Positions 34,391-43,544 of a DNA stretch of 64,000 nt are shown one piece after another. Origin of the DNA: Halomonas rhizosphaerae (GTDB lineage Bacteria; Pseudomonadota; Gammaproteobacteria; Pseudomonadales; Halomonadaceae); contig NZ_JASCQP010000027.1 in NCBI RefSeq assembly GCF_030010555.1, forward strand, positions 30,610 through 94,609, written 5' to 3'. The position numbers were made by a program, and so were the translations under genes. Position 1 is the first letter of the stretch. The number at the start of each line of letters is the position of its first letter. The notes beneath the pieces were generated by a model that ran no database searches, was not told where the DNA came from, and saw only the letters and a program-made list of their open reading frames with translations.

Positions 34391-36019
34391 CTGCTTGCGC
34401 GCTTCTTCGCGCAGCACGAACTTCTGGATCTTGCCGGTGGAGGTCTTGGGCAGCTCGCTGAAGATCACCGTCTTCGGCGCCTTGAAGTGCGCCAGGTGCG
34501 CCCGGCAGTGGTCGATGATCTCCTGCTCGGTGACCTCGCCGTAGCCGACCTTGAGCTTGACGAAGGCGCAGGGGGTCTCGCCCCACTTCTCGTCGGGCTT
34601 GGCCACCACCGCGGCCTCCTCCACCGCCGGATGCGAATAGATGGCGTCTTCCACCTCGATGGTGGAGATGTTCTCGCCGCCGGAGATGATGATGTCCTTG
34701 GAGCGGTCCTTGATCTCGATGTAGCCGTCCGGATGCCACACGGCGAGGTCGCCGGTATGGTACCAGCCGCCCTCCAGGGCCTGCTCGGTGGCCGCCTCGT
34801 TCTTGAGGTAGCCCTTCATCACGTTGTTGCCGCGCATCAGGATCTCGCCGATGGTCTGGCCGTCCTTGGGTACCGGCTCCAGGGTGTTGGGGTCGGCCAC
34901 ACAGAGCGCCTCCAGCATGGGGTAGCGCACGCCCTGGCGGGACTTGATCCTGGCCCGCTCCTCGATGGGCAGCTCGTTCCACGCCTCGCGCCAGGCGCAG
35001 GAGGTCACCGGGCCATAGACCTCGGTGAGGCCGTAGACGTGGGTCACGTCGATACCGAGCTTCTCCACGCCGGCGATCACCGAAGCGGGCGGTGCCGCCC
35101 CCGCGGTGGTGACCTTCACCGGGTGGTCGAAGGCGCGCTTGTCCTCGGCGGGCAGGTTGACCAGGCCGTTGAGCACGATGGGCGCGCCGCTGAAGTGGCT
35201 CACCTGCTCGTCGGCGATCAGGTCCATCACCTTCTTTGGCTCCACCTTGCGCAGGCAGACGTTGGTGCCGGCCGCGGCGGCGATGGTCCAGGGGAAGCAC
35301 CAGCCGTTGCAGTGGAACATCGGCAGGGTCCAGAGGTAGACCGGATGATGGGGCATCGCCCATACGAGGATGTTGCTGGTGGCGTTCAGGTAGGCGCCGC
35401 GGTGGTGATAGACCACCCCCTTGGGCTTGCCGGTGGTGCCGGAGGTGTAGTTGAGCGAGATCGCCTGCCACTCGTCCTCGGGCAGCCGGTAGGGATGGGC
35501 CGGATCGCCCTCGGCCAGCAGCGCCTCGTACTCCACCTCGCCGATGGCGCGGCCCTCGGCCATGAACTGCGCGTCCGCCACGTCGATGATCAGCGGCTTG
35601 TTCGCGAGCCTGCTCACCGCCTCTTCGATGACATCACTGAATTCCGGGTCGACCAGGATCGCCCTGGCCTCGCCGTGTTCCAGCATGTAGGCGATGGCCT
35701 CGGCGTCCAGGCGGATGTTCAGGGTGTTGAGCACGCAGCCGGCCAGCGGCACGCCGAAGTGGGCCTCGAACATCGCCGGCACGTTGGGCAGCATGGCCGC
35801 CACCGTCTCGCCGGGCCGGACGCCGCGTTTCTCCAGCGCCGAGGCGAGCCGACGACAGCGCTCCCAGGTGGTGCCCCAGTCGCGGCGGATCCCGCCATAG
35901 ACCACCGCCGGATAGTCCGGGTAGACCGAGGCGGTGCGCTCGATGAAGGTCAGCGGCGAGAGCGCCACAAAGTTGGCGGGGGTCTTGGGCAGGCCCTGTT
36001 CGAAGATGCTCTGGCTCAT
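34388..36019 (-). CDS. Acyl-CoA synthetase (AMP-forming; DmdB/medium-chain ligase-like)
   Basis: 543-residue adenylate-forming ligase. The P-loop-like motif YTSGTTGKPKG is at 191-201, the A5-type GLTEVYGP and A7 GWYHTGDLAVWHPDGY follow, and the catalytic lysine is in LPKTSTGKIQKF near the end. It activates a carboxylic acid to its CoA ester. The sequence type and neighbours recall the methylmercaptopropionate-CoA ligase DmdB, but short- or medium-chain fatty acids are equally possible. ATG 36019 follows TGGAGCCC. The stop is a run of five TAG codons. Confidence 0.9.
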   Translation of the reverse strand: MSQSIFEQGLPKTPANFVALSPLTFIERTASVYPDYPAVVYGGIRRDWGTTWERCRRLASALEKRGVRPGETVAAMLPNVPAMFEAHFGVPLAGCVLNTLNIRLDAEAIAYMLEHGEARAILVDPEFSDVIEEAVSRLANKPLIIDVADAQFMAEGRAIGEVEYEALLAEGDPAHPYRLPEDEWQAISLNYTSGTTGKPKGVVYHHRGAYLNATSNILVWAMPHHPVYLWTLPMFHCNGWCFPWTIAAAAGTNVCLRKVEPKKVMDLIADEQVSHFSGAPIVLNGLVNLPAEDKRAFDHPVKVTTAGAAPPASVIAGVEKLGIDVTHVYGLTEVYGPVTSCAWREAWNELPIEERARIKSRQGVRYPMLEALCVADPNTLEPVPKDGQTIGEILMRGNNVMKGYLKNEAATEQALEGGWYHTGDLAVWHPDGYIEIKDRSKDIIISGGENISTIEVEDAIYSHPAVEEAAVVAKPDEKWGETPCAFVKLKVGYGEVTEQEIIDHCRAHLAHFKAPKTVIFSELPKTSTGKIQKFVLREEARKQ

Positions 36020-36092
36020 GATGGGCTCCATGGAGTGACTGGGACTGTTGTTCGCAAAAGCCGCCGCCGGCACGGGGCCGGCGGCGAATCGA

Positions 36093-37892
36093 TCAGTGGG
36101 CCGAGGCGTCGAAGGCGGCGAGGCTCGCCATGCCGGCCTCGATCACCGCGCGCTGGGCGCGTCCCACCGGCAGCCACTGACGGATAGCGTAGTCGGCGCT
36201 CTGCTGCTTGGCGCGATAGAAGGGATCGTCGCTGCCGGCGGCCATGGCCGCGCTGGCCTTGAGGGCCGCCTCGCCCATCTGCCAGGCGCACAGCACGTGG
36301 CCGGCCAGGCTGAGGAAGGGGGTGGCGTAGGCCTGGACGGCATCGGCACCCTGCTCGGGGTCGGCGCCCGCCTCCAGCACCGCGGCCATGGCGGCGCGCA
36401 GGTCGGCCGCCCCACCGGCCAGGCTCTTGCCCAGGTCGGCCAGCTCGCCCTGAGCCTCGAGCGCCTGGGCAGTGGCCTCCACCTCACCGATCAGGCCCTC
36501 GAGGGCCGCGCCGCCGTCGCGCTGCAGTTTGCGCCCGGCCAGGTCCAGGGCCTGGATGCCGTTGGTGCCCTCGTAGATGGGGGCGATACGCGCATCGCGC
36601 AGCAGCTGGGCGGCGCCGGTCTCCTCGATGAAGCCCATGCCGCCGTGCACCTGGATGCCCAGCGAGGCGATCTCCACGGCCTGATCGGTGGAGAAGCTCT
36701 TGACCACCGGGATCAGCACGTCGACCCGCGCCTGGGCGGCGGCGCGCTCACCCTCGTCGGCGGCGTGGCGGGCCTGGTCGAGCTGGGCGGCACAGAAGAG
36801 GGCCAGCGCGCGCAGGGCGTCGGTGCGGGCGCGCATGGAGAGCAGCATGCGACGCACGTCCAGGTGGTCGCTGATGGTGCAGTCGCTGTGGCCGGAGCGC
36901 GGGCTGCGGCCCTGGACGCGGTCCAGGGCGTAGGCGAAGGCGTGCTGGCAGGCCCGCTCGGCCACGCCGATGCCCTGGATTCCCACCTTGTGGCGGGCCT
37001 CGTTCATCATGGTGAACATGTGGTTGAGGCCGCGCCCCTCCTCGCCCACCCGATAGCCGATGGCGCCCGCGCCTTCGCCGAAGCTCAGGGTGCAGGTGGG
37101 CGAGCCGTGGATGCCCAGCTTGTGCTCGATGGAGGCGCAGGTGACGTCGTTGCGCTCGCCCAGCGAGCCGTCGGCGTTGACCAGGAACTTGGGCACCAGG
37201 AACAGCGAGATGCCCTTGTTGCCCTCCGGGGCGTCCGGCTTGCGCGCCAGCACCAGGTGGATGATGTTCTCGGCGGCGTCGTGCTCGCCCCAGGTGATGT
37301 AGATCTTCTGGCCGAACAGGCGGTAATGGTCGCCCTCTTCATCGGGGCAGGGCACGGCGCGGGTGCGCACCTTGGAAAGATCCGAGCCCGCCTGGGGCTC
37401 GGTGAGGTTCATGGTGCCGGTCCAGGTGCCCTCCACCAGCTTCGGCAGGTAGATGGCCTGCTGCGCCTCGCTGCCATGGTGGGCCAGCGCCTCGATGGCA
37501 CCGGCGGTGAGCATCGGACACAGGCCCAGCGCCATGTTGGCGCCGTGGAGCATTTCCTGCACGGCACTGGCCACCACCTCGGGCAGCCCCTGGCCGCCCA
37601 GCGATTCGGAAACGCCGATGCCGTTCCAGCCGCCCTCGGCGTAGGCGCGATAGGCCTCGATAAAGCCGTCCGGCACCCTGACCTGGCCATCATGCAGCCG
37701 GCAGCCCTGGCGGTCGCCGCTGGCGTTGAGCGGCGCCCACACCTCGCCGGCCAGCCTGGCGGCCTCCTCCAGCACGGCCTCCACCAGGTCGGGACTGGCC
37801 TCCTCGAAGCCAGGAAGGGCGAGCGAGCCGTGCTCGAGCATCTCCTCCAGCACGAAGCGGACGTCGCGGACGGGAGCGGCATAGGGAGTCAT
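36093..37892 (-). CDS. Acyl-CoA dehydrogenase, long form (DmdC/FadE-like with C-terminal domain)
   Basis: 599-residue flavoprotein that introduces the alpha-beta double bond. The FAD-contact motif MNLTEPQAGSDLS is near 160, KIYITWGEHD near 205, GIQVHGGMGFIEETG near 415, and the catalytic glutamate is probably in PIYEGTNGIQALDL. The extra about 130-residue C-terminal domain marks the long subfamily that includes DmdC. It is encoded 73 bases upstream of the ligase and likely heads its operon. A short inverted repeat (37925-37939) sits in its promoter. Confidence 0.92.
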   Translation of the reverse strand: MTPYAAPVRDVRFVLEEMLEHGSLALPGFEEASPDLVEAVLEEAARLAGEVWAPLNASGDRQGCRLHDGQVRVPDGFIEAYRAYAEGGWNGIGVSESLGGQGLPEVVASAVQEMLHGANMALGLCPMLTAGAIEALAHHGSEAQQAIYLPKLVEGTWTGTMNLTEPQAGSDLSKVRTRAVPCPDEEGDHYRLFGQKIYITWGEHDAAENIIHLVLARKPDAPEGNKGISLFLVPKFLVNADGSLGERNDVTCASIEHKLGIHGSPTCTLSFGEGAGAIGYRVGEEGRGLNHMFTMMNEARHKVGIQGIGVAERACQHAFAYALDRVQGRSPRSGHSDCTISDHLDVRRMLLSMRARTDALRALALFCAAQLDQARHAADEGERAAAQARVDVLIPVVKSFSTDQAVEIASLGIQVHGGMGFIEETGAAQLLRDARIAPIYEGTNGIQALDLAGRKLQRDGGAALEGLIGEVEATAQALEAQGELADLGKSLAGGAADLRAAMAAVLEAGADPEQGADAVQAYATPFLSLAGHVLCAWQMGEAALKASAAMAAGSDDPFYRAKQQSADYAIRQWLPVGRAQRAVIEAGMASLAAFDASAH

Positions 37893-37924
37893 GGGTCACC
37901 TCGGGGAAAAATGATGGCAACGAT

Positions 37925-37939
37925 AGTAGATTCACTACT
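37925..37939. promoter_or_regulatory. Inverted repeat agtag-N5-ctact in the acyl-CoA dehydrogenase promoter
   Basis: Perfect 5-base arms in an AT-rich stretch 33-47 bases before the start codon at 37892. A plausible operator or promoter element, with no known consensus. Confidence 0.3.
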
Positions 37940-38018
37940 TTTCGTTAACCATTAGCCCTAAGTCGACCCCGAGGGCCCGCGGAAGGGCCGCAGGCGCGCA
38001 TGGCCTCGACGACGGGCG

Positions 38019-39413
38019 TCAGGGACGCGAGATGTTGCCCAAGGCGGCCTCCTCGGGCGTCTGCTCGTCGTCGTAGTAGGCGATGTGCGCCTCGTCGGGC
38101 GCTGGCGGGCCGACGAGGGGCTCGGCCACCGCCACCTCGGGCACGGCCCCGGAGAGGTCCTCGACGTGCTCGTGCTCCAGGGCCCCCTGCACCAGCTCCT
38201 GAGTCACGGCGAGCTCGGCCCCCGCCGCCGACATGGGCGTGCTGGGCGAGAAGGGAGCCACCGGCACCGGCGCGGGACGCACGCTGCGTCGCCAGCCGAA
38301 GAAGACCACCAGGAAGAGGCCCAGGAAACCGAAGGCCCAGAACAGGCCGGCATCGCCCATCAGGCTCATCACCGGCGAGACCAGCGGCGGGCTGAGCGCC
38401 GAGCCGATGGCGTTGATCAGCAGCAGGCCCTGGCTCATGCGTACCAGGGCACCGGCCGGGGCGCGGTCGGCGGCGTGGCCCACCGCCACTGGGTAGAGCG
38501 AGAAGACGCCACCGCCCAGCAGGAACAGCAGCCCGGCCAGGATCCATGACGTCATCGGCAGCCAGAGCACCGCCGCGGAGATCAGGGTACAGAAGGCCCC
38601 GATCAGGATCAGCACCAGCTGCCGATCATGACGGTCCGACCAGCGCCCCACCGGGTACTGCAGCAGCATGGCACCGAGCACCACCACCGCCATCATCTGG
38701 CCGATCCGGTCGACCGGGAGGCCGGTGCGCTGCAGGTAGAGCGGCAGCAGGGAGTAGACCGCCGCCACCGCCAGCCCCGAGCCGAAGCTGCCCATCACCC
38801 CGGTGGGGGTCAGGGTGATCAGTCGCAGCGGCGAGAGCGGCTCGGCCTTCTCGATCAGCGGCGAGACCCGCGGGATCATCGCCATGGGCAGCACCGAGAG
38901 CGAGGCCAGCATGCCGATCACCATGAATGACGCCGCCCCGCCCATGGCCTCGGTGACGCCCAGCAGCAGCTGGCCAAGCACGCCGGCGGCGTAGAGCGAG
39001 ATCATGTAGAGCGCCAGCAGGCGGCCACGCACCCTGGCATCGCCGGAAGCCAGCAGCCAGCTCTCGATCACCAGGTAGACGCCCACCGTGGCCCAGCCGC
39101 CGATCAGGCGCAGGGCGAACCAGGCCCAGGGCTCGGCCACCAGCCCCTGCAGCAGCACGGTCACCGCCACCAGCGAAGCGAAGCTGCCGTAGGCGCGGAT
39201 ATGGCCGATGCGCAGCAGCAGGCGGTCGTTGAGCATGGCGCCCAGCGCCAAGCCGATGAAGTAGGCCGAGGAGACCCAGCCGATCACCACCGGCGACTCG
39301 CCGGCGGCATCCAGGCGCAGGGTGATCACCGTGGCCAGAAAGCCGTTGCCGATCCCGAGGATGAAGAGCCCCAGCAGGGGGGCCAGGGCCATGGCCAGCA
39401 GTTGCCGCGACAT
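38019..39413 (-). CDS. MFS transporter (YcaD-like) with C-terminal tail
   Basis: 464-residue major facilitator with twelve hydrophobic helices between about 1 and 385. WVSSAYFIGLALG in helix 2 and VIESWLLASGDARVRGRLLALYM in the helix 4-5 loop (two parts) are like E. coli YcaD. An acidic, soluble C-terminal tail of about 80 residues follows (ELVQGALEHEHVEDLSG region). Substrate unknown. ATG 39413 follows TGAGG; a GTG four codons earlier is possible. Confidence 0.88.
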   Translation of the reverse strand: MSRQLLAMALAPLLGLFILGIGNGFLATVITLRLDAAGESPVVIGWVSSAYFIGLALGAMLNDRLLLRIGHIRAYGSFASLVAVTVLLQGLVAEPWAWFALRLIGGWATVGVYLVIESWLLASGDARVRGRLLALYMISLYAAGVLGQLLLGVTEAMGGAASFMVIGMLASLSVLPMAMIPRVSPLIEKAEPLSPLRLITLTPTGVMGSFGSGLAVAAVYSLLPLYLQRTGLPVDRIGQMMAVVVLGAMLLQYPVGRWSDRHDRQLVLILIGAFCTLISAAVLWLPMTSWILAGLLFLLGGGVFSLYPVAVGHAADRAPAGALVRMSQGLLLINAIGSALSPPLVSPVMSLMGDAGLFWAFGFLGLFLVVFFGWRRSVRPAPVPVAPFSPSTPMSAAGAELAVTQELVQGALEHEHVEDLSGAVPEVAVAEPLVGPPAPDEAHIAYYDDEQTPEEAALGNISRP

Positions 39414-39622
39414 GAAGGGCCTCACAGCAGCAGGTGAAAACGAGAAGGGTGGCAGAAAGTGCCGGAGAGCGCCTGTGCGGCGGGCCGGGGAGCGATTCCG
39501 GGCGCGGGAATCATACTCCCGGCCGGCGGCGAGTCAAACGTTTTGTTGCCCCCGGACTCACGTGCCGACACGATCGGTCACCAGCCCCCAGGATCCCGGG
39601 CGATCTTCCTGGAAATGCCCTC

Positions 39623-40261
39623 TCAGCGCTTCTGCAGCAGCGCCACGTCCGTCGCGGGAAACTCGACCCGCATGCCCAGCTGGCCGGCCAGCCACACGAA
39701 GGTCGCCTCGCTGAAGAAGACCACGTGGGTGGGATCGAGGATGTAGTGCCAGCGCGTGAAGGCCGCCTGATCGGTGACGCGCTTGGTCATCAGCCCGAGC
39801 CAGCCACCGGAGGGGAGCATGTCGGCCAGCTTCGCCAGCTCCCGGCCAGGGGCGAACAGGTGCTCCGCGACCTCGCTGGCGGAGATGAAGTCGTAGCTCC
39901 CGGCCAGCACGGAGCGGTCCGGAGAATAGACGGGGTCGTAGATCGCCATGGGGTGGCCCGCCTCCTCGAACATCACCGACAGGGTCGGTCCGGGGCCGGC
40001 GCCGAAGTCGAGCCCTCGCGCGCCGGGCGGGAGCCGCTCGCGCAAGGGGTCGAAGAGCCGCGACAGGAAGCGGCGATAGCCGGGGTCGTCCGGGGCGTTC
40101 TGGTGCTGGTCGTAGACCGCCTTCTCCTCTATCGGCCCGAGCCGCTGGTCGGGAGGCACGAACACCAGCGCGCAGCGCCGGCAGCGGTGGTAGTCACGCC
40201 GGCCATCCCGGTGAAAATGCCCGGTGTCGGTGGACGCACATAGCGGACAGGTCAGCATCAT
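39623..40261 (-). CDS. Zinc-ribbon SAM-dependent methyltransferase
   Basis: 212-residue protein: an N-terminal CxxC...CxxC zinc ribbon (CPLC and CRRC, about 5-30) and a class I methyltransferase core with GLDFGAGPGPTLSVMF as motif I and SEVAEHLFAPGREL as the later acidic loop. Related proteins modify small molecules or RNA; the target is unknown. Two adjacent ATG codons (40261, 40258) are possible; GAGGAT upstream suits the first. Divergent from the VOC gene. Confidence 0.85.
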   Translation of the reverse strand: MMLTCPLCASTDTGHFHRDGRRDYHRCRRCALVFVPPDQRLGPIEEKAVYDQHQNAPDDPGYRRFLSRLFDPLRERLPPGARGLDFGAGPGPTLSVMFEEAGHPMAIYDPVYSPDRSVLAGSYDFISASEVAEHLFAPGRELAKLADMLPSGGWLGLMTKRVTDQAAFTRWHYILDPTHVVFFSEATFVWLAGQLGMRVEFPATDVALLQKR

Positions 40262-40333
40262 CGTATCCTCTGTGCCGGAACAAGTTCCCCCAGGATTCCC
40301 CTGCTCTCTCCAGAACCCCGCAAGGAGACCCGA

Positions 40334-40723
40334 ATGCTGTCAGGTCTGGACCACCTGGTCATCACCGTGACCGACATTTCCCGTGCCGTGGACTTCTACT
40401 CACGGGTGCTGGGACTGGAAGTGCGCTACCGCGACCGCGAGCGTGTCGACCTGATGCTGGGCGACGTCGCCCTGCGCCTGCACTGGACCGCCACCGACGT
40501 CACCCCCCGGGCCGCCACGCCGACACCCGGCAGCCTCGACCTCTGCCTGCGCAGCCTGCTGCCGCTCGACGAGGTCCAGCGCCACCTGGAGGCGCTGGGC
40601 GTCGAGGTGGAACTCGGTCCGGTGACCCGACAGGGCGCCACCGGCGAGATCACGTCCCTCTACCTGCGCGACCCGGACGGCAACCTGCTGGAGCTCAGCC
40701 GTCCCGTGAAACGGGCCGACTGA
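40334..40723 (+). CDS. VOC superfamily protein (glyoxalase/dioxygenase fold)
   Basis: 129-residue single VOC module with LDHLVITVTDISRAVDFY at 5-22, a metal-type His/Glu set (H7, H50, E117 likely) and the closing LYLRDPDGNLLELSRP. Proteins of this size include glyoxalase-like and virulence-associated variants; the substrate is undefined. AAGGAGACCCGA precedes ATG 40334. Short gap to the membrane protein gene at 40792. Confidence 0.88.
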   Translation: MLSGLDHLVITVTDISRAVDFYSRVLGLEVRYRDRERVDLMLGDVALRLHWTATDVTPRAATPTPGSLDLCLRSLLPLDEVQRHLEALGVEVELGPVTRQGATGEITSLYLRDPDGNLLELSRPVKRAD

Positions 40724-40791
40724 GGCCCGGTGGCATTGTCGTCTTCGACCGGTATGATTGGCCCCAACCACTCGATCTTCAGGGACGCGCA

Positions 40792-41175
40792 ATGAACGAC
40801 CAGCTGCCACGGGATGACGACCGAGCCATCGCCGAACGGGGCACCGCGCCCGACACGACCCTTCCCATCGTGGTGTACGTGCTGCACCTGGCCGGCATGG
40901 TCACCGGCGGCCTCACCTCGCTGGTCGGCGTGGTGATCGCCTATGTCTACCGCGGCAACGGGCCGGCGTGGCTCGATGAGCACTATCGCTACCAGATCCG
41001 GACCTTCTGGATCGCCCTGCTCTACTTCGGCATTTCCGGCCTGCTGACACTGATCCTGATCGGCTTTCTCACCTGGCTGGCCGCGGTGGTGTGGCTGGTG
41101 ATCCGCTGCGTGAAGGGGCTCAAGGCGCTGAGCGAGCACCGCGCACCGGACAACGTGGACACCTGGTGGGTCTGA
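40792..41175 (+). CDS. DUF4870-type small membrane protein
   Basis: 127 residues with three hydrophobic helices (about 26-50, 70-92 and 93-105). A central DEHYRYQIRTFW segment is typical of DUF4870/Tic20-like membrane proteins. Function unknown. ATG 40792 follows AGGGACGCGCA. Only three bases separate its stop from the acyltransferase ATG, so the two are co-transcribed. Confidence 0.82.
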   Translation: MNDQLPRDDDRAIAERGTAPDTTLPIVVYVLHLAGMVTGGLTSLVGVVIAYVYRGNGPAWLDEHYRYQIRTFWIALLYFGISGLLTLILIGFLTWLAAVVWLVIRCVKGLKALSEHRAPDNVDTWWV

Positions 41176-41178
41176 TCC

Positions 41179-42108
41179 ATGGCTAGACCCGAACCCCGCT
41201 CGAGCGCCTTTCAGGCCCGCGCCATCGCCACCCTGTGGCGCAGCCTCGCCGGCCGCCGCCTCGCCACCCTGTGGCGGCTGGCTCGCCTGATCGGTCCGCT
41301 GGTGGAACGGCTGAGCCGCCGGGAGCGCCGGGTCACCCGGGCCAACCTGGCCGAGGTCTACCCTTCCCGCAGTCCGGCCGAGCGCCAGCAGCTGGCCAGG
41401 CAGAGCCTGACCCACTCCACCGCCACCATGCTCGAACTGGGCCTCGCCTGGATGGGTGACCCCGAGCGGGTCGAGGCCTCGATCCTCGAGGTCCACGGCC
41501 GCGAGCTGCTCGACGAGGCCCGGGCCGAGGGGCGCGGCGTCATCGTGCTGGCCCCCCACTTCGGCAACTGGGAGGTGCTCAACTTCTGGCTCTCCGGCCA
41601 CTTCCCCTTCACCGCCATGTACGAGCCGCCCAAGCTCGCCCCGCTCGACCCGGTCATCCGCCAGGGCCGCGAACGCCGAGGGGCGCGCCTGGTGCCCACC
41701 AACCCCCGCGGCGTCGCCGCCCTGCTCAAGGCCCTCAAGCGCACCGAGGCCGTGGGCATCCTGCCCGACCAGGTCCCCAGCTGGGGCAGCGGAGTCTTCG
41801 CCCCCTTCTACGGCCGTCCCGCCTATACCGCCACCCTGCTGCCCAAGCTGGTGGCGCGCACCGAGGCAAGAGTCGTCACCGGGGTGGCGCTGCGCCTGCC
41901 CGGCAAGGGCTTCGCCCTGCATTTCCTGGCCGCCGACGCGCGGGTCTACGACCCTGACGAGGTCACCTCGGCGACCGGCGTCAATGCCAGCGTGGAGGCC
42001 GCCATCGCCCTGGACCCGGCCCAGTACCAGTGGGAATACAAGCGCTACCGCAAGACGCCCGAGGAGGCCGAGGGCCGCCCGGACTTCAAGCGTTTCCGGC
42101 TCTACTGA
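41179..42108 (+). CDS. Lipid A biosynthesis acyltransferase (LpxL/HtrB family)
   Basis: 309-residue membrane-associated acyltransferase that adds secondary acyl chains to lipid A or related lipids. The catalytic HX4E pair is H127/E132 in APHFGNWE, with LVPTNPRGVAALLKAL and GILPDQVPSWGSGVF further on. There is an amphipathic basic N-terminus rather than a clear signal anchor. It follows the DUF4870 gene directly, and the ManC gene converges nine bases downstream. Confidence 0.9.
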   Translation: MARPEPRSSAFQARAIATLWRSLAGRRLATLWRLARLIGPLVERLSRRERRVTRANLAEVYPSRSPAERQQLARQSLTHSTATMLELGLAWMGDPERVEASILEVHGRELLDEARAEGRGVIVLAPHFGNWEVLNFWLSGHFPFTAMYEPPKLAPLDPVIRQGRERRGARLVPTNPRGVAALLKALKRTEAVGILPDQVPSWGSGVFAPFYGRPAYTATLLPKLVARTEARVVTGVALRLPGKGFALHFLAADARVYDPDEVTSATGVNASVEAAIALDPAQYQWEYKRYRKTPEEAEGRPDFKRFRLY

Positions 42109-42117
42109 CCGACCCTG

Positions 42118-43524
42118 TCACTTCCGCCCATAGCAATCATCCAGACGCACGATGTCGTCTTCGCCCAGGTAGGTGCCGGACTGCACCTCGATCAGTTCCA
42201 GCGGAATCAGGCCGGGGTTCTCCAGGCAGTGCACCCGCCCCACCGGAATGAAGGTCGAGGCATTTTCACCCACCAGAAAGACCTCATCGTCCAGGGTGAC
42301 CCGGGCCGTGCCGCTGACCACCACCCAGTGCTCGGCCCGGTGGTGGTGGAGCTGCAGGGAGAGCCGTGCACCGGGGCGCACGGTGATGCGCTTGACCAGG
42401 TGACGCGGTCCCGCATCGACGGCCAGGTAATGGCCCCAGGGGCGATGCACGGTGGTCGTGAAGCGGGTTTCTCTGCGTCCCTGGGCCTCCAGACGCTCGA
42501 CCAGGCCCCGCAGCTGCTGGCTGCGGGCACGCTCCGCCACCAGGACGGCATCATCGGTCTCGACGATCACCAGGTCCCGAACCCCCAGAGTGGCCACCAG
42601 CCGCGAATCGGCATGCACCAGCAGCCCACGGCCCTCCTCACAGACCACGTCACCGCGCAGGGCGTTGTCGTCGGCATCGCGGGGCAGTGCTTCCCAGAGG
42701 GCCTGCCACGAGCCGATATCGCTCCAGCCGGCGGCGAGCTGCACCATGGCCGCTCGGTCGGTACGCTCCATCACCGCCACATCGATGGAGTCGGAGGGAC
42801 TCTCCAGGAAGGCCCGCGCATCCGGCCGCAGGAAATCGAGATCGGTCACCGCCCCGTCCATGGCACCCCGACAGGCGGCCAGGATGGCGGGGGCGAAGAC
42901 CTCCAGGGCGTCCAGGTAGTCATCGGGACGCAGCACGAACATACCGCTGTTCCAGAAATGGTCTTCGGCCGCCAGGAAGCGCTCGGCGGTGGCGAGGTCG
43001 GGCTTCTCCACGAAACGCGCCACCGCATGGCCCCCTTCGCCCAGCGCCTCACCGGCCTGGAGATAGCCATAGCCGGTCTCGGTGCGGGTCGGCACCACCC
43101 CGAAGGTCACCAGGTGGCCCGCGTCGGCCAGCCGTGCCGCCGCTCCCAGGGCCACGCGGAAGGCCGCATCATCCGCCAGGTGATGGTCTGACGGCAGCAC
43201 CAGTAGCGGCTCCCTGCGCCCCTCACTGCGAGCCAACAGAGCGGCAAGCGCGATGGCCGGGGCCGTGCCACGCCCCTCGGGCTCCAGCAGCAGGCTGGCA
43301 TCCTCGACACCCGCCTGGCGGAGCTGCTCGGCGGCGAGGAAGCGATGCTCCTCGTGACAGATGACGATGGGCGCGCCCATGCCGAGCCCCTCGAGACGGG
43401 AGAGGGTGTTGGCCAGCAGGCTGCCCTCGCCTTCCAGCGAGAGGAACTGCTTGGGCCGCTGCCGGCGCGACAGCGGCCAGAGCCGCACGCCATTTCCGCC
43501 AGCCAGGATCACGGGGGTGAACAA
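42118..43524 (-). CDS. manC: Mannose-1-phosphate guanylyltransferase / mannose-6-phosphate isomerase
   Basis: 468-residue bifunctional enzyme making GDP-mannose for exopolysaccharide or O-antigen. The nucleotidyltransferase signature GGNGVRLWPLSR is at 8-19 with PKQFL at 24-28, FVEKPD in the middle, and a C-terminal cupin isomerase domain with RPWGHY, LQLHHHRAEHWVV and the GRVHCLENPG stretch. Length is normal. It stands apart from other polysaccharide genes but close to yceI and the sulfatase-type transferase on the same strand. Confidence 0.93.
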   Translation of the reverse strand: MFTPVILAGGNGVRLWPLSRRQRPKQFLSLEGEGSLLANTLSRLEGLGMGAPIVICHEEHRFLAAEQLRQAGVEDASLLLEPEGRGTAPAIALAALLARSEGRREPLLVLPSDHHLADDAAFRVALGAAARLADAGHLVTFGVVPTRTETGYGYLQAGEALGEGGHAVARFVEKPDLATAERFLAAEDHFWNSGMFVLRPDDYLDALEVFAPAILAACRGAMDGAVTDLDFLRPDARAFLESPSDSIDVAVMERTDRAAMVQLAAGWSDIGSWQALWEALPRDADDNALRGDVVCEEGRGLLVHADSRLVATLGVRDLVIVETDDAVLVAERARSQQLRGLVERLEAQGRRETRFTTTVHRPWGHYLAVDAGPRHLVKRITVRPGARLSLQLHHHRAEHWVVVSGTARVTLDDEVFLVGENASTFIPVGRVHCLENPGLIPLELIEVQSGTYLGEDDIVRLDDCYGRK

Positions 43525-43544
43525 GGGGACGTCTCCTTCAGGGA

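Noticed and set aside
34214..37955. Long plus-strand frames (657 and 635 codons) over the ligase and acyl-CoA dehydrogenase
   Set aside because: Both are antisense to well-recognised enzymes with all catalytic motifs.
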